Assembly: GCA_014058105.1 (NCBI GenBank)
Contig: JACGCM010000510.1
Coordinates: forward strand, 744,001-808,000
Length of the DNA: 64,000 nucleotides
Direction: 5' to 3'
Origin: Kingdonia uniflora
Taxonomy: Eukaryota; Streptophyta; Magnoliopsida; Ranunculales; Circaeasteraceae
Every line of letters starts with the position of its first letter. Within the stretch, counting starts at the first letter, position 1. The notes under the pieces were generated by a model, which saw nothing but the letters and a program-made list of their open reading frames with translations, was not told the origin of the DNA and did no database searches. Both the position numbers and the translations under genes were made by a program. Shown here piece after piece: positions 11,172 to 22,430 of the stretch.

Positions 11172-11970
11172 TTATGGGGGAGAGAGGCTAGAGATGATGT
11201 CTACCTTTGCTTTATCAACTTCAATTCCCTTTCTAGAAATGACATGTCCTAAAACTATGCCCTTCATCACCATGAAGTAACATTTTTCCCATTTTAACAC
11301 AAGATGTTTCTGTTGACACCTAGCTAGAACAAGAGATAAATGGCGGAAACATTGATCAAACGAATCACTAAAGAGCAAAAAATTATCCATGAAGACCTCA
11401 AGAAAATGCTCGGCCATATAAGTGAATATGCTTAACATACATCTTTGAAATGCTGCAGGAGCGTTGCATAACCCAAAGGGCATGTGACGATAGGCAAAAG
11501 TGCCAAAGGGACAGGTGAAAATGGTTTTCTCTTGATCCTCAGGAGCGATGGGTATTTGATTGTACCCAGAATACCCATCAAGAAAATAATAATATTCATG
11601 ACCGGCAAGACGTTTAAGGATTTGGTCCATGAATGGCAAGGAAAAATGGTCTTTTTGAGTGATCGGATTGAGATTTATATAGTCTATACACACTCACCAC
11701 CTTGTGGTCATGCGGGTGGGGATAAGAGTATTGTGATCATTCATCACAATAGTGATTCTTAACTTCTTAGGAGTAACATAAATAGGGTTCACCCATAGGC
11801 TATCAGAAATGGGATAAATAATCCTAGCATCCAGCAATTTCAAAATTTCCTTTCTCACAACCTTGGGCAGAGTCGGGTTAAGCCTTCGTTACCCTTCTCG
11901 AGACTTCTTTATATTATCCTCAAGATTGATTGTATGCATGCATACAGAAGGACTAATACCTTTAATATCC
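11172..11970 (-). pseudogene. Athila reverse transcriptase
   Basis: A 173-codon open frame at 11172-11693 carries MCIDYINLNPITQKDHF, RLAGHEYYYFLDGYSGYNQI, TCPFGTFAYRHMPFGLCNAP and VFMDNFLLF. The last block replaces the expected catalytic YxDD or FMDD: FMDN has lost its second Asp. The N-terminal fingers (11700-11970) are in another frame with stops. I infer a dead RT. Athila membership rests on the wording of the palm motifs. Confidence 0.9.
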
Positions 11971-11978
11971 GAGATGCT

Positions 11979-12188
11979 TCATCTATGAGCTTTTTTGTTT
12001 CCCTTTAATACGCACATTAATTTCTCTTCATTCTCAGGCTCTAGGTCAGATGCTATGATGGCAGGAAGAGTCTCATTAGGACCTAGATAAACATATTTGG
12101 GATTTTCAAGGAGAGGTTTAAGCTCTAGCTTAGTGGTTACTTCCTCTGCTTCGGGAACTGGATCTTTAACTTTTAGCATTTCAACCAC
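11979..12188 (-). pseudogene. Athila protease-RT linker fragment
   Basis: A 69-codon open stretch reads KLELKPLLENPKYVYLGPNE then IIASDLEPENEEKLMCVLK. In Athila polyproteins this piece joins protease to RT (LKPLP..LKY.FLG...T.PVIIS..L). It is separated from the protease frame by about 100 bp with a frame change. Confidence 0.75.
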
Positions 12189-12289
12189 ATCAGTGGTATC
12201 TAAAACAGGGACATAATCTAATAGGGAATTGACCTCATTGATGAGGTTATCAACATCAAAATCATCTCCAAAGTATGTAAGGCAAGCTT

Positions 12290-13219
12290 CTAATGGATCC
12301 CTAAGATTTGAATGTGAAATGTATGGTTTACAACAATACCAAGTATATTGTACTCATCGAGTTCATTTTCAAACAGAGTATGAGTTGGATTGAAGATATT
12401 CAAATCAATAGTCTTATTCCCATAAGTTAACTTCATAGCTCCACTACGACAGTTGATCAACACATTAGCAGTGGCCAAGAAGGGTCGGCCAATTATCAAT
12501 GGTATTTCATCTTGAAAGCATTCTATTAGATTTGTGTCAAAGACCACAAAGTCTACGGGATAAAAGAAGTCATCAATTTGGACAAGTACATCCATCACAA
12601 TACCCCTAGGAACTCGAATAGACCTATCAGCTAGCTGTAAGGTTCGATTTGTGGGTTTGAGTCCCTCTAGACCTAACTGCTCAAATACCGAGTAAGGAAT
12701 TAGTTTAACACTGGCACCTAAATCAAGCAAAACTTTCCCTATCCAATTTGTCCCTATGTGGCAAGAAATTATTGGTATTCTAGGATCTTTGTATTTCAGA
12801 GGTGATTTGTTTAAGATTATGGAGCGAACTTGAGCATCTAATTGAATAACATTATCACTATCATGGACGTTGAAAGCCTTTTTGGAAATGTTCATTCGTT
12901 GCTTGAAAGTGCATAAGTCCTTGACATGCTTTGCGTAAGAAGGAATTCGTCGCAATGCCTCTCTAAAAGGAATACTAATCTTAAGATTTTTAAAGATTTC
13001 CTTAACCTCTTCATCGGGAATCTTCTTTCTATTCTTAGCAAGCATGTGGGGAAAATGTGCCTTAGGGCCTCTAGGATGAACATTTTCAATTTTCTCCGTA
13101 GGCGAGACATTTTCAGTATCTTCCCCTGTAACTGGTATTTCTTTGCTCATGGACTCTTCCTTATCTTCTATAACTTTCATAGTAGGATTAGGACTAACAC
13201 AAGGTTTATCCTCAGGCAT
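12290..13219 (-). pseudogene. Athila gag C-terminus and protease
   Basis: The longest open frame of the element (309 codons). The first 110 residues are charged linker. Then FPHMLAKNRKKIPDEEVKEI and the aspartic protease follow: IGTNWIGKVLLDLGASVKLI with the Athila-type DLGAS active site, QLADRSIRVPRGIVMDVLVQ, and IIGRPFLATANVLINCRSG. The C-terminal about 25 residues look like non-homologous read-through. It is open here, but stops before and after it prevent a gag-pol polyprotein. Confidence 0.88.
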
Positions 13220-13717
13220 CCTAACTTTATTGCCTATAGTTTTGCTACTTCTAAGTATAATAACCGCATTCCTATGATCACGGTTATTGGAGCTCTTACT
13301 TTGATCCTTCGGGTTGGGTTAAGTTTGACTAGGAAATGTACCCTTGTCTCTAGTACTTAACCCAATTGCCAATTGAGAGACAGTTGTTTCTATCCTAGCC
13401 ATGGATTGTTGATTCATTTGAATGAATTATTGCATGAGTTGGGTATTTGATTGCAATAAGGCTTGGATGCCATCCTCCGAAGATGGTTTCCTATTTTGAG
13501 GAGAAATATATGGAGCATTCTACTAAGAAGGTTGGTGGTTTGATTGGTAAGAGGAATTAAATTAATTCAAATTGGGCTGCTACGACTGTCTTCATGCAAG
13601 GCTCTCCTGATGATAAGATCTGCCATACAAATTATTAAAATTGCTTAAAAATGAGTTGCTCTTCCCTGAAGAACTCCCTTAATTGTAAGGTTGGTAGTAG
13701 GGTAGCGCAAAAGGTTT

Positions 13718-14642
13718 TTAATAAAAAGTATTTTCATACTCCTTCTTTGCCTCCATAATTCCATGAATAAAAGGACGGTCTTGAACATAATGTTCTGGGC
13801 TATCACACACAACACATGCCGGCATTTCGGCGTGAAAAATAGGTACTCTAGTGGACATCTTGTTATTTTCTATTTCCAAAGATTCTAACTTTCGTATAAT
13901 TGTCGTAAGTGTATGATCCAACTCTAAAAGCATTACCTCCCTTTTCTTTTATATCTTTTTCTCCCATGGTTCTCCAGGTTTGTAATTTTTTAGCCATCTC
14001 TTCTAAGAAGTCCAAGCCCTCTACATCATCCTTATCAGTGAATTTCCCTAAGCAAAAGGATTTTACAGTTTTCTTGGTTTTAACATCTAATCCATCATAA
14101 AGATTTTTAGTTAGGACCCATGAGTCGATACCATGATGAGGGCATTGTAGGATCAACCCCTTATATCTCTCTAGATAATCCTTTAAGCTTTCTCCATCAA
14201 GTTGGGTAATCCTAAAAAGGGCTCTATGGATGGTCTTAGTTTTCTCAAGAGAGAAAAACTTCTTCTAAAAGGCTTTAGTAAGAATCTTAAAACTCGTGAT
14301 GGATTTAAGCCGTAGAGCTTGAAGCCAGCTCTTAGCCTTTCCTAGTAAAGAAAATATAAATAAAACGAGTTTTATGACCTCCATTTTGTTATCACTCCTA
14401 TACCTCTGGAGGAACATTAAATCATCAAAATCCTGTACATGGGCATATGGGTTCATATCCTCCCCTCCCGAGAATTTGGACAATGAATTGATAAGTACAT
14501 TTCTAAGTTCAAATTGCCCAATGGTAGGAGGTAAAATATTGCATGAAGCACGATTTTTCATTTTAGGAAACATATGATCCTTGAGTGGGATCCGTACAGG
14601 TTTTAGACCATTGTTATTCTCATTTTCATGGACATCTCCCAT
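13718..14642 (-). pseudogene. Athila gag
   Basis: The gag start MGDVHENENNNGLKPVRIPL (14265-14642) is followed by FSGGEDMNPYAHVQDFDDL and, after a frame change, SWVLTKNLYDGLDVKTKK (13863-14156). The zinc knuckle at 13718-13933 reads CVVCDSPEHYVQDRP: in CX2CX4HX4C the last Cys is Arg. Frameshifts lie near 14260 and 13900. With frame and knuckle both broken it cannot encode a working nucleocapsid. Confidence 0.85.
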
Positions 14643-16060
14643 CTCAAATATATGGGGGGGAACTAAACGGATTGAGTGATGAAATTGGTTTTGGATCGAG
14701 TCTCAATGGAGATACGTGGAACCCATAGGTTTCTAACTCACCCTTAACAGGAAATAGTTCCCTACAACTTTGGTTTGTTTAGTCTCTAATATTAATGGAT
14801 ATTAGAATCTCCTGATGAGCTGACTCGCCTAACTCAAAGTATATTAGAATATTAATCAGATCAGATTCTCTAAGCCTCTCAAGACAACACTCAGGCACTC
14901 GAAACCATTCTTTCATAAACTACAAGAAGTACACACAATGATGATCAGATAAGAATGAGGTGCACAAAAATAAGCACAACAACCGTTAACCAGAATTCAG
15001 GTACCTCCTCTATCTAGAAAATAACCCCATATAGGAATTAGTGGGTTTCGATTGTAGAACACCTTGAATGGTAATTCTATGTAAATCGGGTATCGATTAC
15101 ATGAGGTAATCCCTCGCTTTAATATTTTTAGATGGGCCTTATTTCTAGTCAAGTTGTGAACCCATTCTCAGGGTTCGGTTGCTCCTATTCCTGATAGTAG
15201 ATTGGTTCGCACGTTGAGTTGTTTTTTATCACTTTAGCAATAACTCGCTTGTAGTTCTAGTCACCTAGAAATATCTATGTTGGAAGGTGGGGTAAACCGC
15301 TTAGTATCACCTTTCTATACTAGTTATGCCAGGGACGTACTTCCTCCAGATAAACATAGTCACTATTAGGGGTCTTAATGAGCGTGTTCCTGTGCTCCAG
15401 GTCTGAGCTCTATAAGCCTTTGATTAACTATGTATTTTATGGCTTAATCTTGGTTTCTTTTAGTCAATGTCCCATTCAAAAAAATATTAAACCGGGTTGT
15501 AACCTCCCAGGGTCCTAGCATGCAGTACCACACACGGGAAATGAAATCCCACTTTATTTTTGCCCTTTATCTAATGTTGGAATTTAAAAGAGCACAAACA
15601 TCAGGTACATGAACAAATATTGACCACTTCGCAGGAGGGTGTGGTGGAATAAAGTACCTGCAGGGCGGCCTTTTTAGGGGCTCATTGTTTACCCTGGTGG
15701 AACCAATGAGATGGTATACCCGGGCTCTCTGGCTCAAGTAGGTGTTGTAGATAGGTCTTTCCCGGATGTGGGTTCCAATATAGCTTTTGCATAAAAATTA
15801 CAATTGTACCCTCCTTCAATTACACACTCAACACTCAGGATACAAGTTGTTCCTCCTTAGAAGTCACTCAAAGAGAGGAGAAAAACATAAAAAATAATAC
15901 AATAAAAAATACTAAAAAATATTGCTCCTCTCTTGATGTTCTCCAATTGCTAGGTATGAGGGATAGTAGGATGTTATGTCTTGAAGCTAATGTCAGCAAT
16001 AGTAATTCGATATCTTCTAGCTTCAGACTTGTTTTTACTTGTTGTAAAATGATGTTCATC
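14643..16060 (-). other. Athila leader and possible 5' LTR remnant
   Basis: About 1.4 kb without a credible ORF lies upstream of the Athila gag on the minus strand, where leader, primer site and 5' LTR belong. I could not find the primer site or a TG..CA pair, and no second copy exists in the window to compare. Its assignment rests on position alone. A 63-codon frame at 15868-16059 is low-complexity and hydrophobic, and I do not support it as a gene. Confidence 0.35.
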
Positions 16061-16549
16061 TAGTAGCATATTCCTCATATTCGATATGAGTAAGCCAGCA
16101 AAGCGTAGTCAAAGACAACCATATATGATCAAAGGCAAACATTCAAAAAGTTACCACAAGTCCTCGATCTACTAAAAGTAGTCGTTGTGCCTGGTCAAGA
16201 AAAAAACTGTTAGAGATCTGCGACGTTTGCCCATTCCCCCCGGAATAGGAGACTATTTCCTTCTTTTTGAAAATTTCATATGTCTACTATATGCAGGCAG
16301 AGAATAGATGATTCAAGGATCGAGAATCTGTAAACTTTACCATCGTTACTTCTTAACCCTACTATCACTCCAAAATTTGTAATAACTAGCAATATACTAG
16401 ATTTTACATCAAAATCCTCCCCGAGGTCGTGGTTTTTTTTAGCTTTTACTAAGTTTTCCACGTAAAATCTTGTTTATTTAGTCTTTATTGCATTCTCCTT
16501 ACGAATAAGTATTGGCAGAGATTCTCCTTCTAGAAAACTCACCACTACA

Positions 16550-16569
16550 ATTGGCACGGTCTGTGGGAA
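16550..16569 (+). promoter_or_regulatory. Primer binding site of Tat fragment A
   Basis: The sequence ATTGGCACGGTCTGTGGGAA directly follows the LTR end (CA at 16548-16549). Tat/Ogre elements use TTGGCGCC/TTGGCACC-GTCTGTGGGA sites to prime minus-strand DNA synthesis, and this is a one- or two-base variant. It fixes the strand of the fragment. Confidence 0.75.
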
Positions 16570-16589
16570 TTACCACACTTTTTTTACCA

Positions 16590-18120
16590 CCATTGATTTA
16601 AGAACCATTTGATGACAAAGATGAACCTGAGAAGCCATTCCAGCACTGTAAGAGACCAGGAAATTAATCACATAATAGGAACAATCAACCTGCACGGTGC
16701 GGTACTTGAGCTTTAGAAACAAATAGCTACAGAAAAAGCCCAAAGACTGGAAGATCAGCGTGGCTACGCTCAAACTCTTCAAATAGAGAGGGAGAAACGA
16801 AGGAAAGCCTTAGATCAACAGAGTCAAACTCATCAAAAAGAAATGGAAATACTAAGGAGAATACAATATCGATTCGCTGGCCGCCAAACGTCCCCTCCAC
16901 CTGCCCAAAGCGAGAATAGATCAAGAGCAATTCAACGCGATGATCAACTAAGAGAAGACGAGCTACGAATTTATCAATCCAGATCTAGAAATTTAAACAG
17001 GGCTTCTCGACATTTTGGTTTAATATCCTCGTCATCGACAACTCAAGGAAGTCAACGCACGCATCATCAGACTTCCCCACCCAAAAGAAGACCAATCAGG
17101 GATCGATTAGGATCAAAAGGACAGGATGATTTTATTCCTCAGATCGCAGCCTTGCCATTTCCCCCGCAGTAGTTCGTCACCTTGGATAACCTCAACAATA
17201 GGATCCAGGCCATAAACTCTGAGATCCCAGGTCAATAATCCGTGCTTGACAGATTTGAGACAAATCCCATCTCCCCACATCTCAAAGATATGGCCATCCC
17301 AGAAAATATTCATATGCTGAAGGGCAAAGTTTATACAATATGCAAGCCTAGCTGACCAGCTTACCTATGTCCGACACTTCAAAGCCGCAGTTGGGTTATA
17401 TTCCAAACTTGGCCACATGCTGTATAGGCTATTCAGCATGAGCCTAAATGAAGAACTGCTCTGATGGTTCTATACCATCCAAGAAGCCCCTATCACAACG
17501 TTCAGCCAGTTACGACATCTTTTCAAAGCCAATTATGCTGATGCTAAAGAGCGGAAGATCACTGCTGATTCCTTATTCTTCTTTGAGCAGGGTGTCAAAG
17601 AGACATTGGCAAGTTCTTGCAAACGTTTCTTACATGAAATAAGGAAAATTGGGAACTCATACCCCAAGATGGTCGTTCCAGCATTCACCTTCGCCCTACA
17701 CATCGATTCTAAAGTTCAAGAACAGCTTACTCTGCACAAGCCGAGAACAGTCATGGAAATGATTGATGTAGTTAACAATTACATCAAATTGGAGCGATCA
17801 AAGAAAGATAAGATGAATAGCTCATCTGCCATTCATTCTCGAGAAACATCTTCGACCCCATCCCAACGAGCGGTAACTACTGAAGCACCCAAGCAACGCG
17901 ACAGAAACACCAATAACAATAGAAGAAGGGATGGCAAAACCGATAGACCAGTCCCAGTTTTGCCGCCAATAACAACAACTTTATCCGCTATCTTACCAAC
18001 GATTAAAGGAAATGAGTGTTATCGTGCACCACAAACTATTCTGGATCTCCCCAAAAGACCTCTATATCTGTATCATAATGTGCATAGTCATGAAACTGAG
18101 AACTGTTACTCCCTCATATG
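16590..18120 (+). pseudogene. Tat-A gag
   Basis: The N-terminal part (16760-17172) is Gln/Arg-rich with a coiled-coil look, including LRRIQYRFAGRQTSPPPAQS. The core (17440-17820) reads LFKANYADAKERKITADSLF, QGVKETLASSCKRFLHEIRK and KPRTVMEMIDVVNNYIKLER, the usual Tat gag succession ending in a basic tail. Stops and frame changes occur at about 17172-17440 and at 18119. No zinc knuckle is intact. Confidence 0.8.
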
Positions 18121-18253
18121 AATCTTTTATCATATCCTATTAACTGGAAGACTTCATAATTATGTCATCGACATCCAAAAGTTTCTTGAAAATGAAGCAA
18201 AAAACAAAGAAGTTGAACAAAATCAGGTCCAGGGGCAAGCTCACCACCTGTAT

Positions 18254-18871
18254 ATGATCGAGATTGAAAAAGGGAAGAAGAGAAAACAAGACGATCAGAT
18301 TACATCCTGTTGTAAAATGACCTCTTCGGATAGATCAACAAAACTTCTCTCAAGCTTAAGCAAATCGAAATGTCCTTACCTTATTACCTTCGAGGACTGT
18401 GATGCCAGCCACGTAAGATACCCTCACGATGACCCTCTCATCATTATGCTCAGAGTCAGACAAGACTACCTATATAGGCTTCTCGTCGATACCGGAGGTG
18501 CAACAGATGTATTGTTCAGAAGAGCAATTAAAGTCCTAGGCCTCACAGATTTCGTAAAAGTTTTGACAATAACAATCACCGGCTTCAATGGTTTGAAAGA
18601 ATCAGCCATAGAAGAAATTACTCTGCCAGTTCAGGCGGAATCAGAAACTACATTCGTAAAATTCCTTGTCATTGATAATAAGTCCAAATATTTGGGAATT
18701 TTGGGACACAATTGGTTACATTCAATCAAAGCAGTACCTTCTGCTTATCATCTAGCATTACATTTTCTAAAAGATCATGGAATCTACAAAATCAAAGGTA
18801 GCCAAACAGTTGCATGTATGTGCAAAAATACCACAACCAACCTTTATACAACAAAACTTCTCAAGGCATAA
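18254..18871 (+). pseudogene. Tat-A protease
   Basis: A 205-codon open frame. It has the pre-protease block ITFEDCDASHVRYPHDDPLI, then the aspartic protease core LLVDTGGATDVLF (active-site DTG), TITGFNGLKESAIEEITLPV, and LGILGHNWLHSIKAVPSAYH. This is the best-preserved part of fragment A. Gag stops upstream at 18119, and a TAA closes this frame before the RT. Confidence 0.88.
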
Positions 18872-18889
18872 CAACTATAGCAAGAGGAA

Positions 18890-19675
18890 TCACCCATATT
18901 CGAGCAGTATGACACCGAAATGGTTGATTCTGTTGAACTTGATGGTCTAGGACATACAACCTTCATCGGCTCCAAGCTATCAGCCGAAGAAAAAAAAACC
19001 ATGATCCAGCTACTTAAGAAAAGCATCGACATCTTTGCCTGGACTTTCCAAGAAATGCCTGGCATTGACCCATCAATTGCATGCAACTGACTTAACCTCC
19101 TTCCAGACAGTAAAGCTATCATTCAAAAATGATAGAATTTAACTCACCGCCTCTACGATGTAAACGAAGAGATTGATAAACTCCTCAGGGTTGGATTTAT
19201 TTGGGAAGCTAAGTATCCAAAGTTGGTTTCAAATATCGTAGCAGTACCGAAGAAAAATGGCAAAATCAAAGTTTGTGTTGACTTCACATAACCCAATAAG
19301 TTCACACCCAAGGACAGTTTTCCGCTACCACTAATTCCACAGCTTCTCGACTCTGTCTCTGGACACGAACTTTTTTCTATAATGGATGCAGTCTCCAGCT
19401 ACAACCAGGTTCTACTCGCCAAAGAAGATCAGGAAAAAACAACCTTCATTACTGAAAGAGGTATCTACTATTACACAATATTGCCTTTTGGTTTAAAGAA
19501 TGCAGGAGCTACTTACCAAAAACTTGCGACTAAAATATTTAAAGATCATCTTGGCACAATTATGGAAGTCTACATCGATGATATGATCTGCAAAAGATTG
19601 AAACGAGAAGATCACTCCAGCAACCTCCAAACCATCTTCGATATCTTTCGTAAATACTAGATGAAACTTGTAAGG
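18890..19675 (+). pseudogene. Tat-A reverse transcriptase, truncated
   Basis: Includes the pre-RT block IDIFAWTFQEMPGIDPSIAC, then VGFIWEAKYPKLVSNIVAVP, CVDFT with a stop directly after it, MDAVSSYNQVLLAKEDQEKT, ILPFGLKNAGATYQKL and VYIDDMICK with the catalytic YIDD. At least four stops precede 19382. Similarity ends about 15 codons after YIDD, so thumb, RNase H and integrase are missing. Confidence 0.88.
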
Positions 19676-19890
19676 ACTTATCCCTCGATCTCACTCAAAA
19701 TTGAGCTCACGAAGTCGATTTACCTCCATCTCAGGCTCAAACATTCTTTTAGCACTTAACACTCCAGTCAGCATTCCAACCAACCCCACGAACTACTCAA
19801 GAACGTGGATCGAGCTAAACCTGAAAAATGTTATCCAGTCAAAGGCACCTGTCTCCCACAAAATCGCTAGTTATTTAGTCAACCACCACT

Positions 19891-20975
19891 AGCCATACTA
19901 TTCAAAAATTGTGCACCAGCACGATGATGAGTTGTGGGGAAATCCTATATAATGAAAAAGTTCCAGAAGAGACAAGGACCAAAAAAATTATACAAACTTC
20001 TTATTTACGAGATCAAAAGCATTTCTATATTTAGAGATCCCTTGTAATAAAGATATCTGTTTCAAGTAATAAAGATACTTTTACAAAAATCCTCAATACG
20101 AGGTCGTGGTTTTTTACCTATTCAGAGGTTTTCCATGCTAAAAACACTTATTTCCATTTCTTACTTTCTGTTAGAATATTGTTACAGGTTCATTGGTGTG
20201 ATAGCAAATTCTTAATCATTTCGAGCTTACGGAATTTAGCCATTATATTTTGCTCCGTCTATGGGAAAGATTGCATTTCTACAATACCCTAAGGCAGTCT
20301 TTCACTATAATTTTTAATTATGGTTCATTCCAGACGACAGGCCGCAAAACCCAGCTCGAAATTTCTGTGAATCCGGGACAGCTCACCGAGTTACGAGTGA
20401 ATCACCACGTCGAGACAGAAAAACGTGCCAAACTTCAACTTCAATTGACAAAGGATCGTGAGCCCCGAGAGAAAAGCTCGATGCAGAACGACATGCTCGT
20501 TTAACAGCACTCAAACGGTACAAAGATCAGGTGACGACGATGCAGACTATACTCGAAGCTCTACAAAATACTCAGCAGGCTGCTCCAGCCAGGGGTCGCA
20601 ATCAACTTCTAGAGACCTCCCGTATTTTAGCAAGGGAAAGATTGGGACCTCGGGGAGTCGCCAGTAAAGCCATTTCAAGAAATCTACTACACGGACTGCA
20701 GCCCTCTATCCATTTAGGGGGAAAAGTTCGATCAGAAGTCAGTCGAGGTCGCTAGATTTCCATCCGTCAGGAGGAAGACCAGCGACTTCTCCATCAAGTT
20801 TCAGTATGAGATCGCATAAGTAAAGGTACGGGAACTCATCATCCCCTGCCAGCACGTCCAGCGATTCAACCAACATGTCATTACGTCACAAAAGAACACA
20901 TGGACCAACGAATTAAGGAGTTAATCGAGGCATAAGTTCTGGGTACTACTTGCGATACTACAAAGTTACAAGGAA
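19891..20975 (+). mobile_element. Tat-lineage fragment B: LTR, primer site and gag N-terminus
   Basis: A second plus-strand LTR, with ACAAAAATCCTCAATACGAG, then GTCGTGGTTTT and TTTTCCATGCTAAAAAC, ends GCCA at 20242. The worn primer site TTATATTTTGCTCCGTCTATGGGA follows. Gag-like sequence runs from about 20320 (VNHHVETEKRAKLQLQLTKD, later MDQRIKELIEA and VLGTTCDTTKLQ, 20900-20970), parallel to the gag start of the minus-strand Tat element near 33300-32800. Fragment B ends within gag near 20970. A TATATAA at about 19953 may be the LTR TATA box. The LTR start is not fixed. Confidence 0.7.
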
Positions 20976-20978
20976 GTT

Positions 20979-21272
20979 ATGAGGAACAAGATGAATCTTC
21001 TTCAGACTCGCTATTTTGGGGACAAAAGTCTTTCTCTGCCAACTCCCATCCCCGTTCCTCCAACTTTTCATGGGATGACATGGGAAGAAGTAGAGAAGGC
21101 AGAGGATGATTATCATCAGATGTGGCATTTCCACGATGTAGTCTTGTTTGTTGCTCACCGTCGGGCCTGTTTGCGGCTACTTGCAGAGGATGTGCGGGCG
21201 GCAGAAGATGAGAAGGTTGGGGTGCCGTCTGTGAAGTATTGTCGATATCCCGTTAAAGATTGGGTATCGTAA
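20979..21272 (+). CDS. Unrecognised 97-codon ORF
   Basis: An open plus-strand frame encodes a protein with a Pro-rich start (LPTPIPVPPTFHG) and a helical, charged middle (MTWEEVEKAEDDYHQMWHF, ACLRLLAEDVRAAEDEK). I do not recognise the family. It begins exactly where Tat-B gag similarity stops. It is followed by AT-rich sequence resembling the 3' untranslated parts of the coiled-coil gene at 22440-27250. It may be the last exon of another copy of that antisense gene class, but nothing proves it is expressed. Confidence 0.3.
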   Translation: MRNKMNLLQTRYFGDKSLSLPTPIPVPPTFHGMTWEEVEKAEDDYHQMWHFHDVVLFVAHRRACLRLLAEDVRAAEDEKVGVPSVKYCRYPVKDWVS

Positions 21273-22430
21273 TGGCGGAGGTGGTCCATCGTCTTTGGCG
21301 ACTGCGGAGATGGTAGGGGTTACAGAGGAGTGGTAGGATTAACTTTGCCTTCTGCCTCACTTCGTTGGGCCTGTCATTGCTTCTGCTTAAGTGTTGCACC
21401 GTTATTTGTATATTTAGCTATTTTTTGTGTTGTAGAAAAAATAGCTGTCTGTAGATCATGTAATCTCGACTTTCGAACTTAAATGAAATATTTATCCTTG
21501 TAAATTGTTTATCTTGAGAATAAATTTGAATTTTTTTATCTTGGCTTGTATTTGCTTGAACGAACTGTTTGTAGGATGCACTTAATAATTCTTGAACTAG
21601 TCAACTGTCAAATAGGTCGAAGATGTGTAGATTGAATTTTTGCTGTGTTGAAGTATATTTGAAAGTATATATTTCTGAATTGTGTAGATCGCGCTATATA
21701 TTTGTTGCCTTGTTGAGATATATTGTTGTCATGTCTGATATCTTTCGTGCTCTATATAAGCTCTTGTTCTGAGAGTATCATCATAGTCAACTTGAACAAT
21801 TGTGATCCTGATGTGGAACTTGGTCGCAACTTCTGATGTGGTGTGTTTTGCAAACTTCTGCTAGATGTAGAACTATGTGAGGCGGCAATTCGGGAAATTA
21901 CGCTGGATAAGCTTGCCGAAGAGGATGAGAGAGCTGTTGGTGGGGAAATCATTCCATCTATCTATAATTACATGTAAAGTTGGATGATAAAATGATTTGT
22001 GTTTGTTGAGGTCATTTTGTCATTGCTTTTCTGCATCTGCGATAATTGTGGCATGCGATATATTTGGAGTAGGATTTGTAGCTGATTTTCTGCTTCTGTT
22101 GGATCAAAAGTAAGGTAAGTGACAGCTGTAAAAGATGTACTAGGGTTTTGAACTAGAATCATGCCATAAAAGGCGTAGTAGGATCGTGCAGCCGTAGAAA
22201 GTTGTTGTTGTATGTAAGTAATCGTGCTACATGATCTGTACAAATCTTCTTGGGCAGTGAGTCCTTAATAATGGTAGAAGAGAGAGACAGACGTAATAAC
22301 CGAACACGTTACTCCAAAAATTATTATGAGGGCAAACGAAAAAATGTGCCTGCTAGGAGAGATGATGTTGACATGTATCCCAAAGAGCCGTCATTTTAGA
22401 AACTGAGGGATAATATAAAAGCTTGTCTTT
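21273..22430. other. AT-rich non-coding stretch
   Basis: There is no credible gene in about 1.15 kb. Minus-strand frames at 21752-21952 and 21968-22243 are short and low-complexity. By position this should contain the 3' LTR of the minus-strand Tat element, but I could not match it to that element's 5' LTR (33435-34104). Either the 3' LTR is lost or it is too diverged to see by eye. Confidence 0.45.

Larger units (their letters stand above)
9866..16060 (-). mobile_element. Athila-lineage Ty3/gypsy element, truncated, minus strand
   Basis: From right to left: gag (13718-14642), protease (12290-13219), linker (11979-12188), reverse transcriptase (11172-11970), RNase H (10458-11015), and the integrase zinc finger and core (9866-10507). 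Order and motif wording (DLGA protease, KRLAGHEYYYFLDGYSGYNQ in RT) place it in the Athila group. The integrase stops abruptly where LINE sequence begins, and no 3' LTR follows. The right limit is set only by the start of a plus-strand Tat LTR. I found no Athila primer site (TGGCGCCGTTGCCGG type) upstream of gag. Confidence 0.85.
16061..19890 (+). mobile_element. Tat-lineage Ty3/gypsy fragment A: LTR, gag, protease, RT
   Basis: A plus-strand LTR ends CACTACA at 16549 and is followed at once by ATTGGCACGGTCTGTGGGAA, the Tat-type primer site. Inside the LTR is the block AAAATCCTCC..GAGGTCGTGGTTTT, shared with the two other Tat LTRs in the window. Gag (16590-18120), protease (18254-18871) and RT (18890-19675) follow. 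RNase H and integrase are absent: similarity stops near 19680 and another Tat LTR begins within 250 bp. The LTR start is unresolved and placed only by exclusion. Confidence 0.8.

Noticed and set aside
12926..13360. 144-codon plus-strand ORF
   Set aside because: Opposite to the Athila protease frame; the plus-strand translation has no domain and resembles noise.
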